Source of the DNA: Candidatus Avispirillum faecium
GTDB taxonomy: Bacteria > Bacillota > Clostridia > Oscillospirales > CAG-272
Reading direction: 5' to 3'
Assembly: GCA_904396155.1 (NCBI GenBank)
Contig: CAJFOI010000013.1
Coordinates: 1-51,428, forward strand
DNA: 51,428 nt
The notes beneath the pieces are model-generated. The model saw nothing but the letters and a program-made list of their open reading frames with translations, ran no database searches and was not told the DNA's origin. A program made the position numbers and the translations under genes. Below, piece by piece: positions 1 through 10,147 of this stretch (the first letter of the stretch is position 1; every line of letters begins with the position of its first letter).

Positions 1-28
1 AAATTGTAGACCAGGGGACGGAACATAA

Positions 29-316
29 ATGAAAGTGATAAAACTGGATTTAGCCGGATGCAAAAATCTGTGGGAAATGCATGAGAGGATCCGAATCGCC
101 TTTGGATTTCCCGAATGGTATGGAAAGAACTGGGACGCTTTTTGGGACTTGTTGAAAAGTGAATGCGACGCGGACAAGGTGGTGATCACAGGAGAGCATA
201 CGTTGCCGGGGGAGCTTGAGAAGCATTTGGTAATGATGCACGAGTGCTTGGATGATCTGATTGCATCCAATAAAAAATACCATTTCAATGCATTTTCATA
301 TGAGATTATCGATTGA
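29..316 (+). CDS. Barstar-family ribonuclease inhibitor
   Basis: A 95-residue protein of typical barstar length. The family pattern is visible: an N-terminal strand (VIKLDLAG), a helix, the GFPEWYGKNWDAFWDLL core (residues about 27-43), and a C-terminal strand FNAFSYEI. Barstar binds and blocks the active site of barnase-like ribonucleases in the cytoplasm. The ATG overlaps a TGA in another frame (bases 30-32), so an upstream gene ending there may be translationally coupled; a second frame ends with TAA at 26-28. That upstream gene is outside the window, so a partner RNase can only be suspected. The family call is firm; its target is unknown. Confidence 0.85.
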   Translation: MKVIKLDLAGCKNLWEMHERIRIAFGFPEWYGKNWDAFWDLLKSECDADKVVITGEHTLPGELEKHLVMMHECLDDLIASNKKYHFNAFSYEIID

Positions 317-400
317 GATGTGTATTTGCTAATAGCTGCATCTCTGCAGAATCACAATTCCCCGTCAGCGGAGCTGACGGAAGGGTTGTATTAAAATACA

Positions 401-431
401 AAAGCCGTATTTACTAAGTAAATACGGCTTT
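401..431. terminator. Bidirectional intrinsic terminator between the barstar gene and atpC
   Basis: Perfect 13-bp inverted repeat AAAGCCGTATTTA / TAAATACGGCTTT with a 5-base loop (414-418). T-rich sequence follows on both strands, so it can end both the barstar transcript and the atp operon. A separate 8-bp hairpin (CCGTCAGC/GCTGACGG, 362-380) lies just before it and has no T-tract. Confidence 0.85.
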
Positions 432-440
432 ATTGTTTAT

Positions 441-854
441 TCATTCTCCGCCGAACATTCTTTTGATCCGCAGACGATTGATGGCTCTGGCAAGGTTGAC
501 CTGCGCTGCCTGATACTCCTGCATACTGCGCTTTTGCAAGATCGCTTCCTTTGCCTCATCTGCCGCACGGCGCGCCCGGTTTGCATCGATATCCTCCGGC
601 CGTTCTGCCGTATCTACCAGGACCAGCACATCGTTGTCCTCAATTTTTACTAACCCGGCAGATACGGCAGCAATCTGATCGGAGCCGCCGGGAATGCGAT
701 AGGTGAGGGCTCCTGGGACAATGGCGCTGATGGTGTTGCTGTGATCTGCCAGGATCCCGTACTGTCCGTCGACGGCAGGTACGATTAAGGATTCACACGG
801 TCCCTCGTAAAAAACATTGTCCGCAGCCAGGATATGCACGCTGAATGGTTTCAT
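441..854 (-). CDS. atpC: F1Fo ATP synthase subunit epsilon
   Basis: A 137-residue protein with the usual two-part epsilon structure: an N-terminal beta-sandwich (FSVHILAADNVFYEGPCESL..., about residues 1-85, including the DGQYGILADHSN segment) and a C-terminal helical hairpin rich in Arg/Ala. Epsilon is part of the central rotor stalk and in many bacteria inhibits ATP hydrolysis through its C-terminal helices. It is the last gene of the atp operon, 30 bases after atpD. A GGAGGG sequence stands about 13 bases before the ATG. The operon terminator follows immediately. Confidence 0.95.
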   Translation of the reverse strand: MKPFSVHILAADNVFYEGPCESLIVPAVDGQYGILADHSNTISAIVPGALTYRIPGGSDQIAAVSAGLVKIEDNDVLVLVDTAERPEDIDANRARRAADEAKEAILQKRSMQEYQAAQVNLARAINRLRIKRMFGGE

Positions 855-884
855 TTTTGCATTGCACCCTCCTTTGCAAGGGAA

Positions 885-3205
<2,321 letters not shown>

Positions 3206-3214
3206 TCACCCGTC

Positions 3215-5008
3215 TTATTTGGATTTTTGCATTTTTCTGTTTTCCAGATATTGTTTTGCGTTCTGCAAAATTTGCTGTTTGTTTTCCTCCGAAAGTGTAC
3301 CGCTGCGATCGATTTCTGTACAAATGTCCGGCAGTGTATCCTGGATGGAGGTCAACAGTTCACGGACAATACCGGGAATTTCTTCCGGTGGGACGTCCTG
3401 GAAGGTATGAGAAAGCGCGGTCAGAAGGAGGATAACCTGTTCATGCTGCCGATATGGGTGATATTGATCCTGTTTCAGCAGCTGCATCAGAGTTTGTCCA
3501 AACTGCAGCTGCCGTTTAGTCGTGTTGTCCAAGTCGCTGGAAAATTGTGTAAATACTTCCATTTCGCGGTATTGCGCCAAATTTAAGCGAATCGCGCCGG
3601 CCGCGCTTTTCATGGCTTTTGTCTGTGCTGCGCCGCCTACTCGAGAAACAGAGAGTCCCACATTGACGGCAGGGCGTTGACCTGCAAAAAACAGATCGCT
3701 TTCCAAGAAAATCTGTCCGTCGGTGATAGAGATGATATTTGTAGGAATATACGCAGACACATCTCCAGCTTGGGTTTCCACAATGGGCAAAGCAGTCATA
3801 CTGCCGCCCCCCAGGGCATCGGACAGATGGGCAGAGCGCTCCAGCAGCCTGGAATGAAGATAAAACACGTCGCCGGGGTATGCTTCCCGGCCGGGGGAAC
3901 GCTCCAAAAGAAGACTCAGCGCCCGATATGCAATGGCATGTTTGGACAGATCATCGTAAACGATCAGCACATCTTTGCCCTTGTGCATAAAATATTCGCC
4001 CAGCGCACATCCGGCGTAGGGAGCGATATACTGCAGAGGGGCGGGATCGCTGGCGCTTGCATTGACTATGATGGAGTATTCCATTGCATGATGTCGGCGC
4101 AGGGTTTGCGCAAGTTGGGCAACCGAAGATGCCTTTTGTCCAATGGCTACGTAGATACAGATGACATCTTTTCCCTGTTGATTTAAGATCGTATCCAACG
4201 CGATGGCGGTCTTTCCCGTCTGCCGGTCCCCGATGATCAGTTCCCGCTGTCCCCGTCCGATGGGAAACATAGAGTCAATGGCCAAAAGTCCGGTTTCCAT
4301 TGGTTTGTTGACAGGCTGCCGGTCGATAATTCCCGGGGCAGGGGATTCAATGGGATAGTAACCTTCTGCGTGAATGCTTCCTTTTCCATCGATGGGTGTT
4401 CCCAGCGCGTCGATTACGCGTCCGATGTATTCTTCTCCTACGGGGATTCCGGCAACCTTTCCTGTGCTTTTTACAGCGCTGCCCTCTGTAATATCCTGGT
4501 CGTCTCCAAACAGAATGCATCCGATGCTGTCTTGCTTTAATTCCTGCACCATGCCGCGGACTCCAGAACCAAAAATTAAAATTTCACCATAGGCTACAGA
4601 CTTTAGTCCTGTAACAGTTGCAATTCCGTCACCGACAGTCAGTACTGTCCCAAAGGAATCAAATGTTGGGGAAGGTTTCCAGTTGGCAAGCGTTTCTTTT
4701 ATCAAAGGCATGACATTGCCTTTTTCGGCAATTGCCTGATGGATTTTTTCCTTCAGCTGTCTGCGTTTGCCTTCGATGCTCCAGTCGTAAATGCCGTTTA
4801 AGCTCCATTTGTAAACAGACGTGCCGACTTCGATCCGAAATCCGTTTCCGTTTTCCGCATCTTTTTTCCAAACGACATTGACGGTAGAGCAGAATTCTGA
4901 TTCCAGGAAATCCTGAATTTGCTGCTTTTGTTCTTCTGTAGGCGGATTTGCGCTGTAAATGAACGCCTGAATTTCGACTTTTCTGATTTCACGTTCGTTC
5001 ATATGCAC
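3215..5008 (-). CDS. atpA: ATP synthase alpha subunit with fused delta-subunit C-terminal domain
   Basis: A 597-residue protein, about 95 longer than a normal alpha. Residues about 120-590 are ordinary alpha (Walker A GDRQTGKT at 260-267, [25 protein letters not shown]). Residues about 12-93 match instead the C-terminal domain of delta/[19 protein letters not shown], then [17 protein letters not shown] and a final basic helix. No free atpH exists between atpF and this gene, and the helical N-terminal domain of delta is absent. Start: GTG at 5008, or ATG at 5002, served by AGGAGG at 5015-5020. An internal in-frame ATG (M100, 4711) has an AAAAAGG site 7 bases upstream and would give a 498-residue alpha of normal length. 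Delta normally links F1 to the b stator. Identity is firm; the fusion's assembly is unknown. Confidence 0.95.
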   Translation of the reverse strand: MHMNEREIRKVEIQAFIYSANPPTEEQKQQIQDFLESEFCSTVNVVWKKDAENGNGFRIEVGTSVYKWSLNGIYDWSIEGKRRQLKEKIHQAIAEKGNVMPLIKETLANWKPSPTFDSFGTVLTVGDGIATVTGLKSVAYGEILIFGSGVRGMVQELKQDSIGCILFGDDQDITEGSAVKSTGKVAGIPVGEEYIGRVIDALGTPIDGKGSIHAEGYYPIESPAPGIIDRQPVNKPMETGLLAIDSMFPIGRGQRELIIGDRQTGKTAIALDTILNQQGKDVICIYVAIGQKASSVAQLAQTLRRHHAMEYSIIVNASASDPAPLQYIAPYAGCALGEYFMHKGKDVLIVYDDLSKHAIAYRALSLLLERSPGREAYPGDVFYLHSRLLERSAHLSDALGGGSMTALPIVETQAGDVSAYIPTNIISITDGQIFLESDLFFAGQRPAVNVGLSVSRVGGAAQTKAMKSAAGAIRLNLAQYREMEVFTQFSSDLDNTTKRQLQFGQTLMQLLKQDQYHPYRQHEQVILLLTALSHTFQDVPPEEIPGIVRELLTSIQDTLPDICTEIDRSGTLSEENKQQILQNAKQYLENRKMQKSK

Positions 5009-5488
5009 TTATTCCTCCTGAACAGAATCTAAGAAGTCGTCGAAGGAATTTTCTTTTGCAGAGACGAGAACCTTGTCAATTGCGGAGGATACCATCGCTT
5101 CAATTTCTGCATTGGCATCCTGCAGTATTTTATCTTTTTCTTGTTTTGCAGCGGTTTGTGCATCCGATATGATCTTGTTTCCTTTGGCTTTCGCTTCTGC
5201 AATGACGGCATCTGCTGCCTTTTCCGCTTCTTTGACTGCGGATGCCTTCTTTTCCCGAATTTCTTCCTCTGCGTTGGTCAGACGGGTTTTGTATTCTTCC
5301 TCTAATTTCTGTGCACTGGTAACCTTTGCTTTTGCCTCTGCATCCATTGCTTCATAATAACTGGTGCGCTTGTTCATGAAATTTTTGACTGGCTTGTACA
5401 GCAAAAAATACAGCCCACCTGCCAGAATTACAAAGTTAAGCAGATGGAGAAGAATTTGCTGCCAGTCGATATTGAGTGGGATATTCAT
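5009..5488 (-). CDS. atpF: F1Fo ATP synthase subunit b
   Basis: A 159-residue peripheral stalk subunit. One N-terminal membrane segment (about residues 10-28, LLHLLNFVILAGGLYFLLY) is followed by KPVKNFMNKR and a long charged Ala/Glu/Lys coiled coil that normally binds delta at the top of F1. It lies 15 bases after atpE and directly abuts the fused atpA. Because delta here is only a C-terminal domain on alpha, the distal end of this b subunit must dock to an altered partner (inference). Confidence 0.95.
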   Translation of the reverse strand: MNIPLNIDWQQILLHLLNFVILAGGLYFLLYKPVKNFMNKRTSYYEAMDAEAKAKVTSAQKLEEEYKTRLTNAEEEIREKKASAVKEAEKAADAVIAEAKAKGNKIISDAQTAAKQEKDKILQDANAEIEAMVSSAIDKVLVSAKENSFDDFLDSVQEE

Positions 5489-5503
5489 CCTGAATTCCCT
5501 CCC

Positions 5504-5878
5504 TTACAGTACAAAGATAATCAAAATGGCGACAACCAGTGCATAGATGATAGCTGTTTCGATGAAAACCAAACCAATCATAAGATTTGTACGAATTTTT
5601 CCGTCGGCTTCCGGCTGCCGCGAAATTCCTTCAGAAGATTTGGCAATAGAATAGCCCATACCAAGCGCGCCGCCTATTGCTGCCAGTCCCACGCAGATTC
5701 CGGCTGCAATTGCTTTGCTGGGGGTTGCGCTGTCCTGCTCTGCATCCTGTACGCTGGAAGAAGTGTCCGGTGCCTGATCTGCATCTGCCGGAGATGCGGC
5801 AAAGACGGCGACAGCACATGTGGCGATCAACAGAATGGTAAAAGCGATGGCGAAGAGTCTTTTCATTGTGGTTTTCAT
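5504..5878 (-). CDS. atpE: F1Fo ATP synthase subunit c with N-terminal leader
   Basis: Read from the ATG at 5878, which has AGAAAGGA 7 bases upstream; an upstream in-frame ATG at 5905 would overlap atpB and lacks a site. The 124-residue product has a signal-like leader (MKTTMKRLF plus a hydrophobic stretch to residue 27), an acidic linker, then the two-helix hairpin with the polar loop SRQPE (86-90) and the ion-binding carboxylate E107. Normal c subunits are 70-90 residues. In the place of the Na+-ligand Gln of Ilyobacter-type rings there is M74, and T108 and Y112 fill two other ligand-region places, so coupling-ion choice cannot be read with confidence. Confidence 0.93.
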   Translation of the reverse strand: MKTTMKRLFAIAFTILLIATCAVAVFAASPADADQAPDTSSSVQDAEQDSATPSKAIAAGICVGLAAIGGALGMGYSIAKSSEGISRQPEADGKIRTNLMIGLVFIETAIIYALVVAILIIFVL

Positions 5879-5897
5879 AATGCATTCCTTTCTATTC

Positions 5898-6731
5898 TTA
5901 GGCATGTGCCTTCTTTTTTATTTCTTTTTTCTTGTGTGGTTCGGATACTTCTCCGTAGAACAATGCTGTAAGCAAAGTTAAGACGTACGTTTGAATCAAC
6001 GCGTGCAGCAGTGTAAACATAACGTCGACCGCCACTGGTAAGACGAAACTCAAATTGACGTAATAGTACACAAGCTCAGTCACCAAAAGTCCGCTGAGCA
6101 TGGCGCCGAACAGACGAAAGCTCATGGAGATGGGGAGCGAAAAATCCTTGAGCGTTTTGCCGACGCCTCGCAGTCCGTTGCCGACAATCCCGCCCGACAG
6201 AATAATCAGGTAGGACAGACATCCCAGGGCAATTGCAGCGTTAATATCCGATAAGGGAGCGGGCAAAGTAATGGGAAGCCCTTCTGTTGTAGTGCTTTGT
6301 ATGCCGAGCAATTCAAAAAGCGTACTTGTAAAGATGTAAACACCTGCTCCGAAGATATACGCACCGAGGAAGCCGTTTCTGTGGGGACTGTTGCCTTTGG
6401 CCAGCCCGTCAAAAAAGCCCACAAGCTGCTCTATCAGCATTTGAAATTTTCCCGGTACCATTTTGAATTTCGGAATTGCAAAGATTCGCACACAGGCGGC
6501 AAACACCAGCAAAGCGACGGTGACGAGCACTGCAGATATAAGTGCCGGGTTGACATCTATTAAACCGAACAAACTGATTTTATTGGAGTCATGCAATACA
6601 GCGTCGCGCATGGTTTCCTGGATCGATTCTCGCCCTTCGCTCTGTGTTCCAACCAAAAGGGAAGCGACGAGTAAAGCAACTATTAAAACAATCCAGATTG
6701 CAAGCAAAATGCCGCGTTTTCTTTTACTCAT
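5898..6731 (-). CDS. atpB: F1Fo ATP synthase subunit a
   Basis: A 277-residue multi-spanning membrane protein and first gene of the operon. The essential arginine motif of helix 5 appears as SFRLFGAMLSG. The C-terminal membrane hairpin (MFTLLHALIQTYVLTLLTALFYGE) is conserved and ends in a Lys-rich tail. It forms the ion half-channels next to the c-ring. The ATG is preceded by AGGAAG, about 15 bases away. No atpI precedes it. Confidence 0.95.
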   Translation of the reverse strand: MSKRKRGILLAIWIVLIVALLVASLLVGTQSEGRESIQETMRDAVLHDSNKISLFGLIDVNPALISAVLVTVALLVFAACVRIFAIPKFKMVPGKFQMLIEQLVGFFDGLAKGNSPHRNGFLGAYIFGAGVYIFTSTLFELLGIQSTTTEGLPITLPAPLSDINAAIALGCLSYLIILSGGIVGNGLRGVGKTLKDFSLPISMSFRLFGAMLSGLLVTELVYYYVNLSFVLPVAVDVMFTLLHALIQTYVLTLLTALFYGEVSEPHKKKEIKKKAHA

Positions 6732-6905
6732 TCGTTATCACTTTCTTCCTAAAATGAATCGTTGTGAAATTTTCAAATGTTTGGGATGATTTCAGGATCT
6801 TTTGTTCTATTATGGCTGTATTTTTTATGTAAAATGTATTTGGGATTCAAGAAGTATTCATGGTTTACAAGAATAAAGCTCCTGAAATAAAATGAAACCT
6901 GTATA

Positions 6906-6934
6906 ATCATATGGCTTTTGTACCAGTTTGTCAA
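6906..6934 (-). promoter_or_regulatory. Promoter of the atp operon
   Basis: On the minus strand TTGACA (6934-6929), 17 bases, then TATGAT (6911-6906), a near-consensus SigA-type promoter about 175 bases before atpB. The rest of the 378-base gap 6732-7109 holds this promoter, the promoter of the GH2 gene and no recognisable gene. Confidence 0.8.
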
Positions 6935-7024
6935 GCCCCCAGAGCAGAGATTCTTTTACAAAATTCCGCAAAGAAAGTGCTGTGTTTTTGTGTGTATATT
7001 CGGGATTTAATTTTTAGAAAAGGA

Positions 7025-7053
7025 TTGCATCGGTAGTTTGCGTGTGCTAAAAT
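7025..7053 (+). promoter_or_regulatory. Promoter of the GH2 gene
   Basis: TTGCAT, 17 bases, TAAAAT, with an extended -10 TGC directly upstream of the hexamer. It lies 57 bases before the start of the glycosidase gene. No operator-like repeat was recognised around it. Confidence 0.7.
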
Positions 7054-7109
7054 AATGAAAATATTTTTACAAGTCTTTTGAAACATGGATCATTGCAGGG
7101 AGGAAGCGT

Positions 7110-8855
7110 ATGGAAATTCCAAGACCGGAATATCCCCGTCCGTCGCTGCGGCGGGGAGAAGAAACATGGATGAATCTCAACGGTACCTGGTTTTTTGAAA
7201 TCGACCGGGCAAACAGCGGAAAAGAGCGGGGACTGCAGAATCAGACGGAATATTCTCAAAAAATACAGGTTCCCTTTGTACCGGAGTCCCAGGCGTCCGG
7301 TGTGGGGGACATCGATTTTATGGAGCGGGTGTGGTACGCTCGTACCTTTGATCTGCCGGCCCGTTTTGACACCGAAAAGGGACGTGTTCTTCTGCATATC
7401 GGGGCGATGGATTATGAAGGGGAAGTCTGGATCAACGGTGCCCCGGCCGGCAGTCACACCGGAGGATATACACCGGCAGTCTTTGACATCACCGACCTTG
7501 TGAAAAAAGGGGAGAACCGTATCAACATTACAGTGGCCGATCCCCTGCGCACACCTTTGCAGCCTTCCGGAAAGCAGTGCGAGCAGTATCATTCGTTTGC
7601 CTGCTTTTATACCCGCTGTACGGGAATCTGGCAGACCGTGTGGCTGGAATATGTACCGAAGGTATACATCCAAAAAGTAAAAATGCTGCCGGACGTGCGG
7701 GGAGAAAAGCTGGATATCCGGGTGACGCTGTCGGGGAATGCACAGGTTTGCGCTATTGTTACTTACGAGGGAAAGCCTGTCGCAAAGGGCGGCGTGGCTG
7801 CCACCGGCGGCACGGCGGTATTTTCCCTGCCTATTCCCAATCCTGTTTTATGGGGGCCGGGGGAACCCAACCTGTATGACATCGAGTTTACGGCCGGGGA
7901 GGACCGGGTCGTCTCCTATTTTGGAATGCGCAGCATAGAAGTGGAAAAAAACAGGGTGCTGCTCAACGGTAAATCCGTATTCCAGCGGCTGGTGCTGGAC
8001 CAGGGATATTATCCGAAGGGGATTTACACCGCCCAGGATGAAAAGGAATTTTCCAGGGATATTGCGCTGTGTATGTCCGCCGGCTTCAATGGCGCCAGAA
8101 TGCATATGAAGATTTTTGAGCCGGGCTTTATTTATGCCGCAGATCACGCGGGCTATCTTTTGTGGGGAGAATTTCCCAACTGGGGGCTGGACATCACCCG
8201 TCATGAAGCGATCGGGATCATGCTGCCCCAGTGGCTGGAGGCCATCGAGCGGGATTGCAACAGCCCGTCCATCATCGGCTGGTGTCCTTTCAACGAATCT
8301 TTCCCAGGTACCAACACGGGGATCTATGATCTGGTGTATCAGATTACAAAGCTGTTTGATCCCACCCGGCTGGTTTTGGACACCTCCGGGTATGTTCATG
8401 CCGGAAAAACCGATCTGTACGACGTCCACGATTATGAACAAAATCCCGAGACATTTGCTGCCCACTACGCGCCGCTTTTAGCGGGAGAGAAGCCCTTTTT
8501 CAACGATTTGGGCGGAAATGCAGGGTATGATGGAAAACTGCCTTTCTTTGTATCGGAATTCGGCGGCGCATTTTTTGACATTGACGCCGCAGTGGAAAAC
8601 AGCGGGCAAAACTCCGGCAGTCCCTGGGGATATGGCGATGCGCCCCGCACAGCGGAGGAACTGTACCAGCGTTTTGCTGCACTTTGTACCGTTCTTTTAG
8701 ACAACCCCTGTGTCTGCGGACTTTGCTACACCCAGTTTACCGATGTGGAACAGGAGATGAACGGCCTATTCGCTTTTGACCGCCGCCCCAAGGTAGATGT
8801 GGAAAAATTGCGGGCAATTTTAACGCGCAAGGCGGCAATTGAAACGAAATTTTGA
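7110..8855 (+). CDS. Glycoside hydrolase family 2 enzyme
   Basis: A 581-residue cytoplasmic-looking protein without a signal peptide. Domain order: sugar-binding jelly roll (about 10-160; WMNLNGTWFFEID, GAMDYEGEVWINGAPAGSHTGGY), an immunoglobulin-like domain (about 165-265), and a TIM barrel. The acid/base is expected at E396 (PFNESFPG) and the nucleophile at E483 (VSEFGG), as in GH2 beta-galactosidases and beta-glucuronidases. The substrate cannot be told from the sequence. GGGAGGAAG stands 5 bases before the ATG. It appears to be a single-gene unit, and no transporter or regulator lies beside it. Confidence 0.9.
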   Translation: MEIPRPEYPRPSLRRGEETWMNLNGTWFFEIDRANSGKERGLQNQTEYSQKIQVPFVPESQASGVGDIDFMERVWYARTFDLPARFDTEKGRVLLHIGAMDYEGEVWINGAPAGSHTGGYTPAVFDITDLVKKGENRINITVADPLRTPLQPSGKQCEQYHSFACFYTRCTGIWQTVWLEYVPKVYIQKVKMLPDVRGEKLDIRVTLSGNAQVCAIVTYEGKPVAKGGVAATGGTAVFSLPIPNPVLWGPGEPNLYDIEFTAGEDRVVSYFGMRSIEVEKNRVLLNGKSVFQRLVLDQGYYPKGIYTAQDEKEFSRDIALCMSAGFNGARMHMKIFEPGFIYAADHAGYLLWGEFPNWGLDITRHEAIGIMLPQWLEAIERDCNSPSIIGWCPFNESFPGTNTGIYDLVYQITKLFDPTRLVLDTSGYVHAGKTDLYDVHDYEQNPETFAAHYAPLLAGEKPFFNDLGGNAGYDGKLPFFVSEFGGAFFDIDAAVENSGQNSGSPWGYGDAPRTAEELYQRFAALCTVLLDNPCVCGLCYTQFTDVEQEMNGLFAFDRRPKVDVEKLRAILTRKAAIETKF

Positions 8856-8862
8856 AAAGCCG

Positions 8863-8891
8863 TTGACAAAAGCAGACGAATAATGTATACT
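8863..8891 (+). promoter_or_regulatory. Promoter of the lipoprotein gene
   Basis: TTGACA, 17 bases, TATACT, beginning 7 bases after the GH2 stop codon. The next gene starts at 8957. Confidence 0.8.
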
Positions 8892-8956
8892 ATCAGTGAA
8901 CAAACCATCGGTGTGCTCTGAGGGCCCCACTGAAGCAGAAAGGATTGGAAACGCCT

Positions 8957-9874
8957 ATGAAACGGGTTTTATGCTTTGTGTTTGCTGTTCTTCTTAGTGC
9001 ATTGCCTCTTTCTTCCTGTCTTGCGGAAGATGCATACGGCTTGTATACGACAGCCGTGGATACCTTGGATGGCGCGAAGTCCTTTGAGGGAGCCTATGCA
9101 GTGAGTCTGGATGTCGCCGCCGGCGGAGCGAGCATGGGGTATACGGTGGACGGTGCCTTTCAGGTTGTTCTTCATTCCGAGACGGATATGGATATGGCGC
9201 TGGACGTCAACATGGATCTTGGAGCGTTGATGAACAGCGGGGAACTGGGAGTCTCCCTGTATTATGTAGACGGATGGATGTACACGAACGCCTACGGAAC
9301 CAAGGAGAAGCAGGAAGCGCCTCTGGAGGAGCTTTTGGAGCAGTTGGATCTGGATGAGCAGACGCTGCGTTTTGATTCATTTTTGTTCGACCGGGAGTGG
9401 ATCGTCGCTTCTGAAACTACCAAGATAGACGGAGGAAGACAGATCTATTTTGAGCTGGACGGAGAGAAGGTTTACGATTCTCTGATAGAGGAATATGAAA
9501 AGGCTTTGGATACAGAGCTGGGTGATTTGGATGCTTTGCTGGGAGAGTTGACCGGCGAAGAGGATTTGGATTTTACTCCGGGAAATTTGCAGTATACAAT
9601 TTTGGTAGATGAAGACAATGTCATGTACGGGGAATCGGTCGTATGTTCTGTCAAAATGGGTGAAGACTATGAAATGAAGGTGCAGGTGGATCTGACAGAT
9701 TTCGCGTTAGACAGTATTACAGAGGTGGATGTGCCGGACGATCTGGATTCCTATTCTGAAAGCGGCGATTGGTTCGACGATGACACCTATTTGGACGACG
9801 GCAGCTACTATGACGGATTTATTTCCGGCGGTGACGATGCTTCCAATTTATACGATGCAGGTACACTTTTCTAA
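8957..9874 (+). CDS. Putative secreted lipoprotein of unknown function
   Basis: Read from the ATG at 8957 (AGAAAGGA 12 bases upstream) rather than a TTG at 8945 that would abut the ribosome site. The 305-residue product starts with a signal peptide (MKRVLCFVFAVLLSALPLSSC), whose LSSC fits a lipobox, so it is probably anchored to the membrane outer face. The body is a repeated amphipathic beta pattern (GYTVDGAFQVVL, YYVDGWMYTNAYGT, QYTILVDEDNVMYGESV) like LolA/LppX-type or DUF6612-like lipid- or ligand-binding shells; that assignment is a guess. The last 45 residues are very acidic and Gly/Ser/Tyr rich. It has its own promoter and a hairpin after the stop. Confidence 0.75.
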   Translation: MKRVLCFVFAVLLSALPLSSCLAEDAYGLYTTAVDTLDGAKSFEGAYAVSLDVAAGGASMGYTVDGAFQVVLHSETDMDMALDVNMDLGALMNSGELGVSLYYVDGWMYTNAYGTKEKQEAPLEELLEQLDLDEQTLRFDSFLFDREWIVASETTKIDGGRQIYFELDGEKVYDSLIEEYEKALDTELGDLDALLGELTGEEDLDFTPGNLQYTILVDEDNVMYGESVVCSVKMGEDYEMKVQVDLTDFALDSITEVDVPDDLDSYSESGDWFDDDTYLDDGSYYDGFISGGDDASNLYDAGTLF

Positions 9875-9883
9875 TCATAATTT

Positions 9884-9911
9884 GGGATGAGATGATTTTT
9901 CATCTCATCCC
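9884..9911 (+). terminator. Hairpin after the lipoprotein gene
   Basis: Perfect 12-bp inverted repeat GGGATGAGATGA / TCATCTCATCCC with a TTTT loop, 10 bases after the stop codon. There is no following T-tract, so termination may be weak and the tRNA downstream could be co-transcribed. Confidence 0.55.
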
Positions 9912-9925
9912 GTCCAATACAATAT

Positions 9926-10000
9926 GCTACTGTGGCTCAGGGGTAGAGCAGCTCACTCGTAATGAGCAGGTCGTCGGTTCAAATCCGACCAGTAGCTCCA
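9926..10000 (+). tRNA. tRNA-Thr (anticodon CGU)
   Basis: A complete cloverleaf. Acceptor stem GCTACTG (9926-9932) pairs with CAGTAGC (9990-9996). D stem GCTC/GAGC. Anticodon stem GCTCA/TGAGC with loop CTCGTAA and anticodon CGT at 9958-9960, reading ACG. T stem GTCGG/CCGAC with loop TTCAAAT. The discriminator is T and the 3' CCA (9998-10000) is encoded. Confidence 0.95.
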
Positions 10001-10031
10001 TATTAAAAGCCGTCTTTAATGGCGGTATCGA

Positions 10032-10060
10032 CCCCCTCTGGTTTAGAGGGGGTTATTTTT
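10032..10060 (+). terminator. Intrinsic terminator after tRNA-Thr
   Basis: Stem CCCCCTC/GAGGGGG with a 7-base loop followed by TTATTTTT, 32 bases after the tRNA CCA end. It lies inside the long open frame that precedes the NERD gene, which argues against any NERD start upstream of it. Confidence 0.85.
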
Positions 10061-10147
10061 AGACATATTGCCGTGAATGGGAAATCACGGATAAATCTTG
10101 GAGTAGATTATCGAAGTTGCTCTATTGATTTCACAAGGAGATTGCGT

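Noticed and set aside
362-380. 8-bp hairpin considered as a dispersed repeat element
   Set aside because: No second copy was noticed in the window and it has no T-tract; it is left as part of the terminator region.
10019-10147. Longer NERD protein starting at 10019
   Set aside because: The added part contains the terminator hairpin of tRNA-Thr; a good ribosome site precedes 10148.
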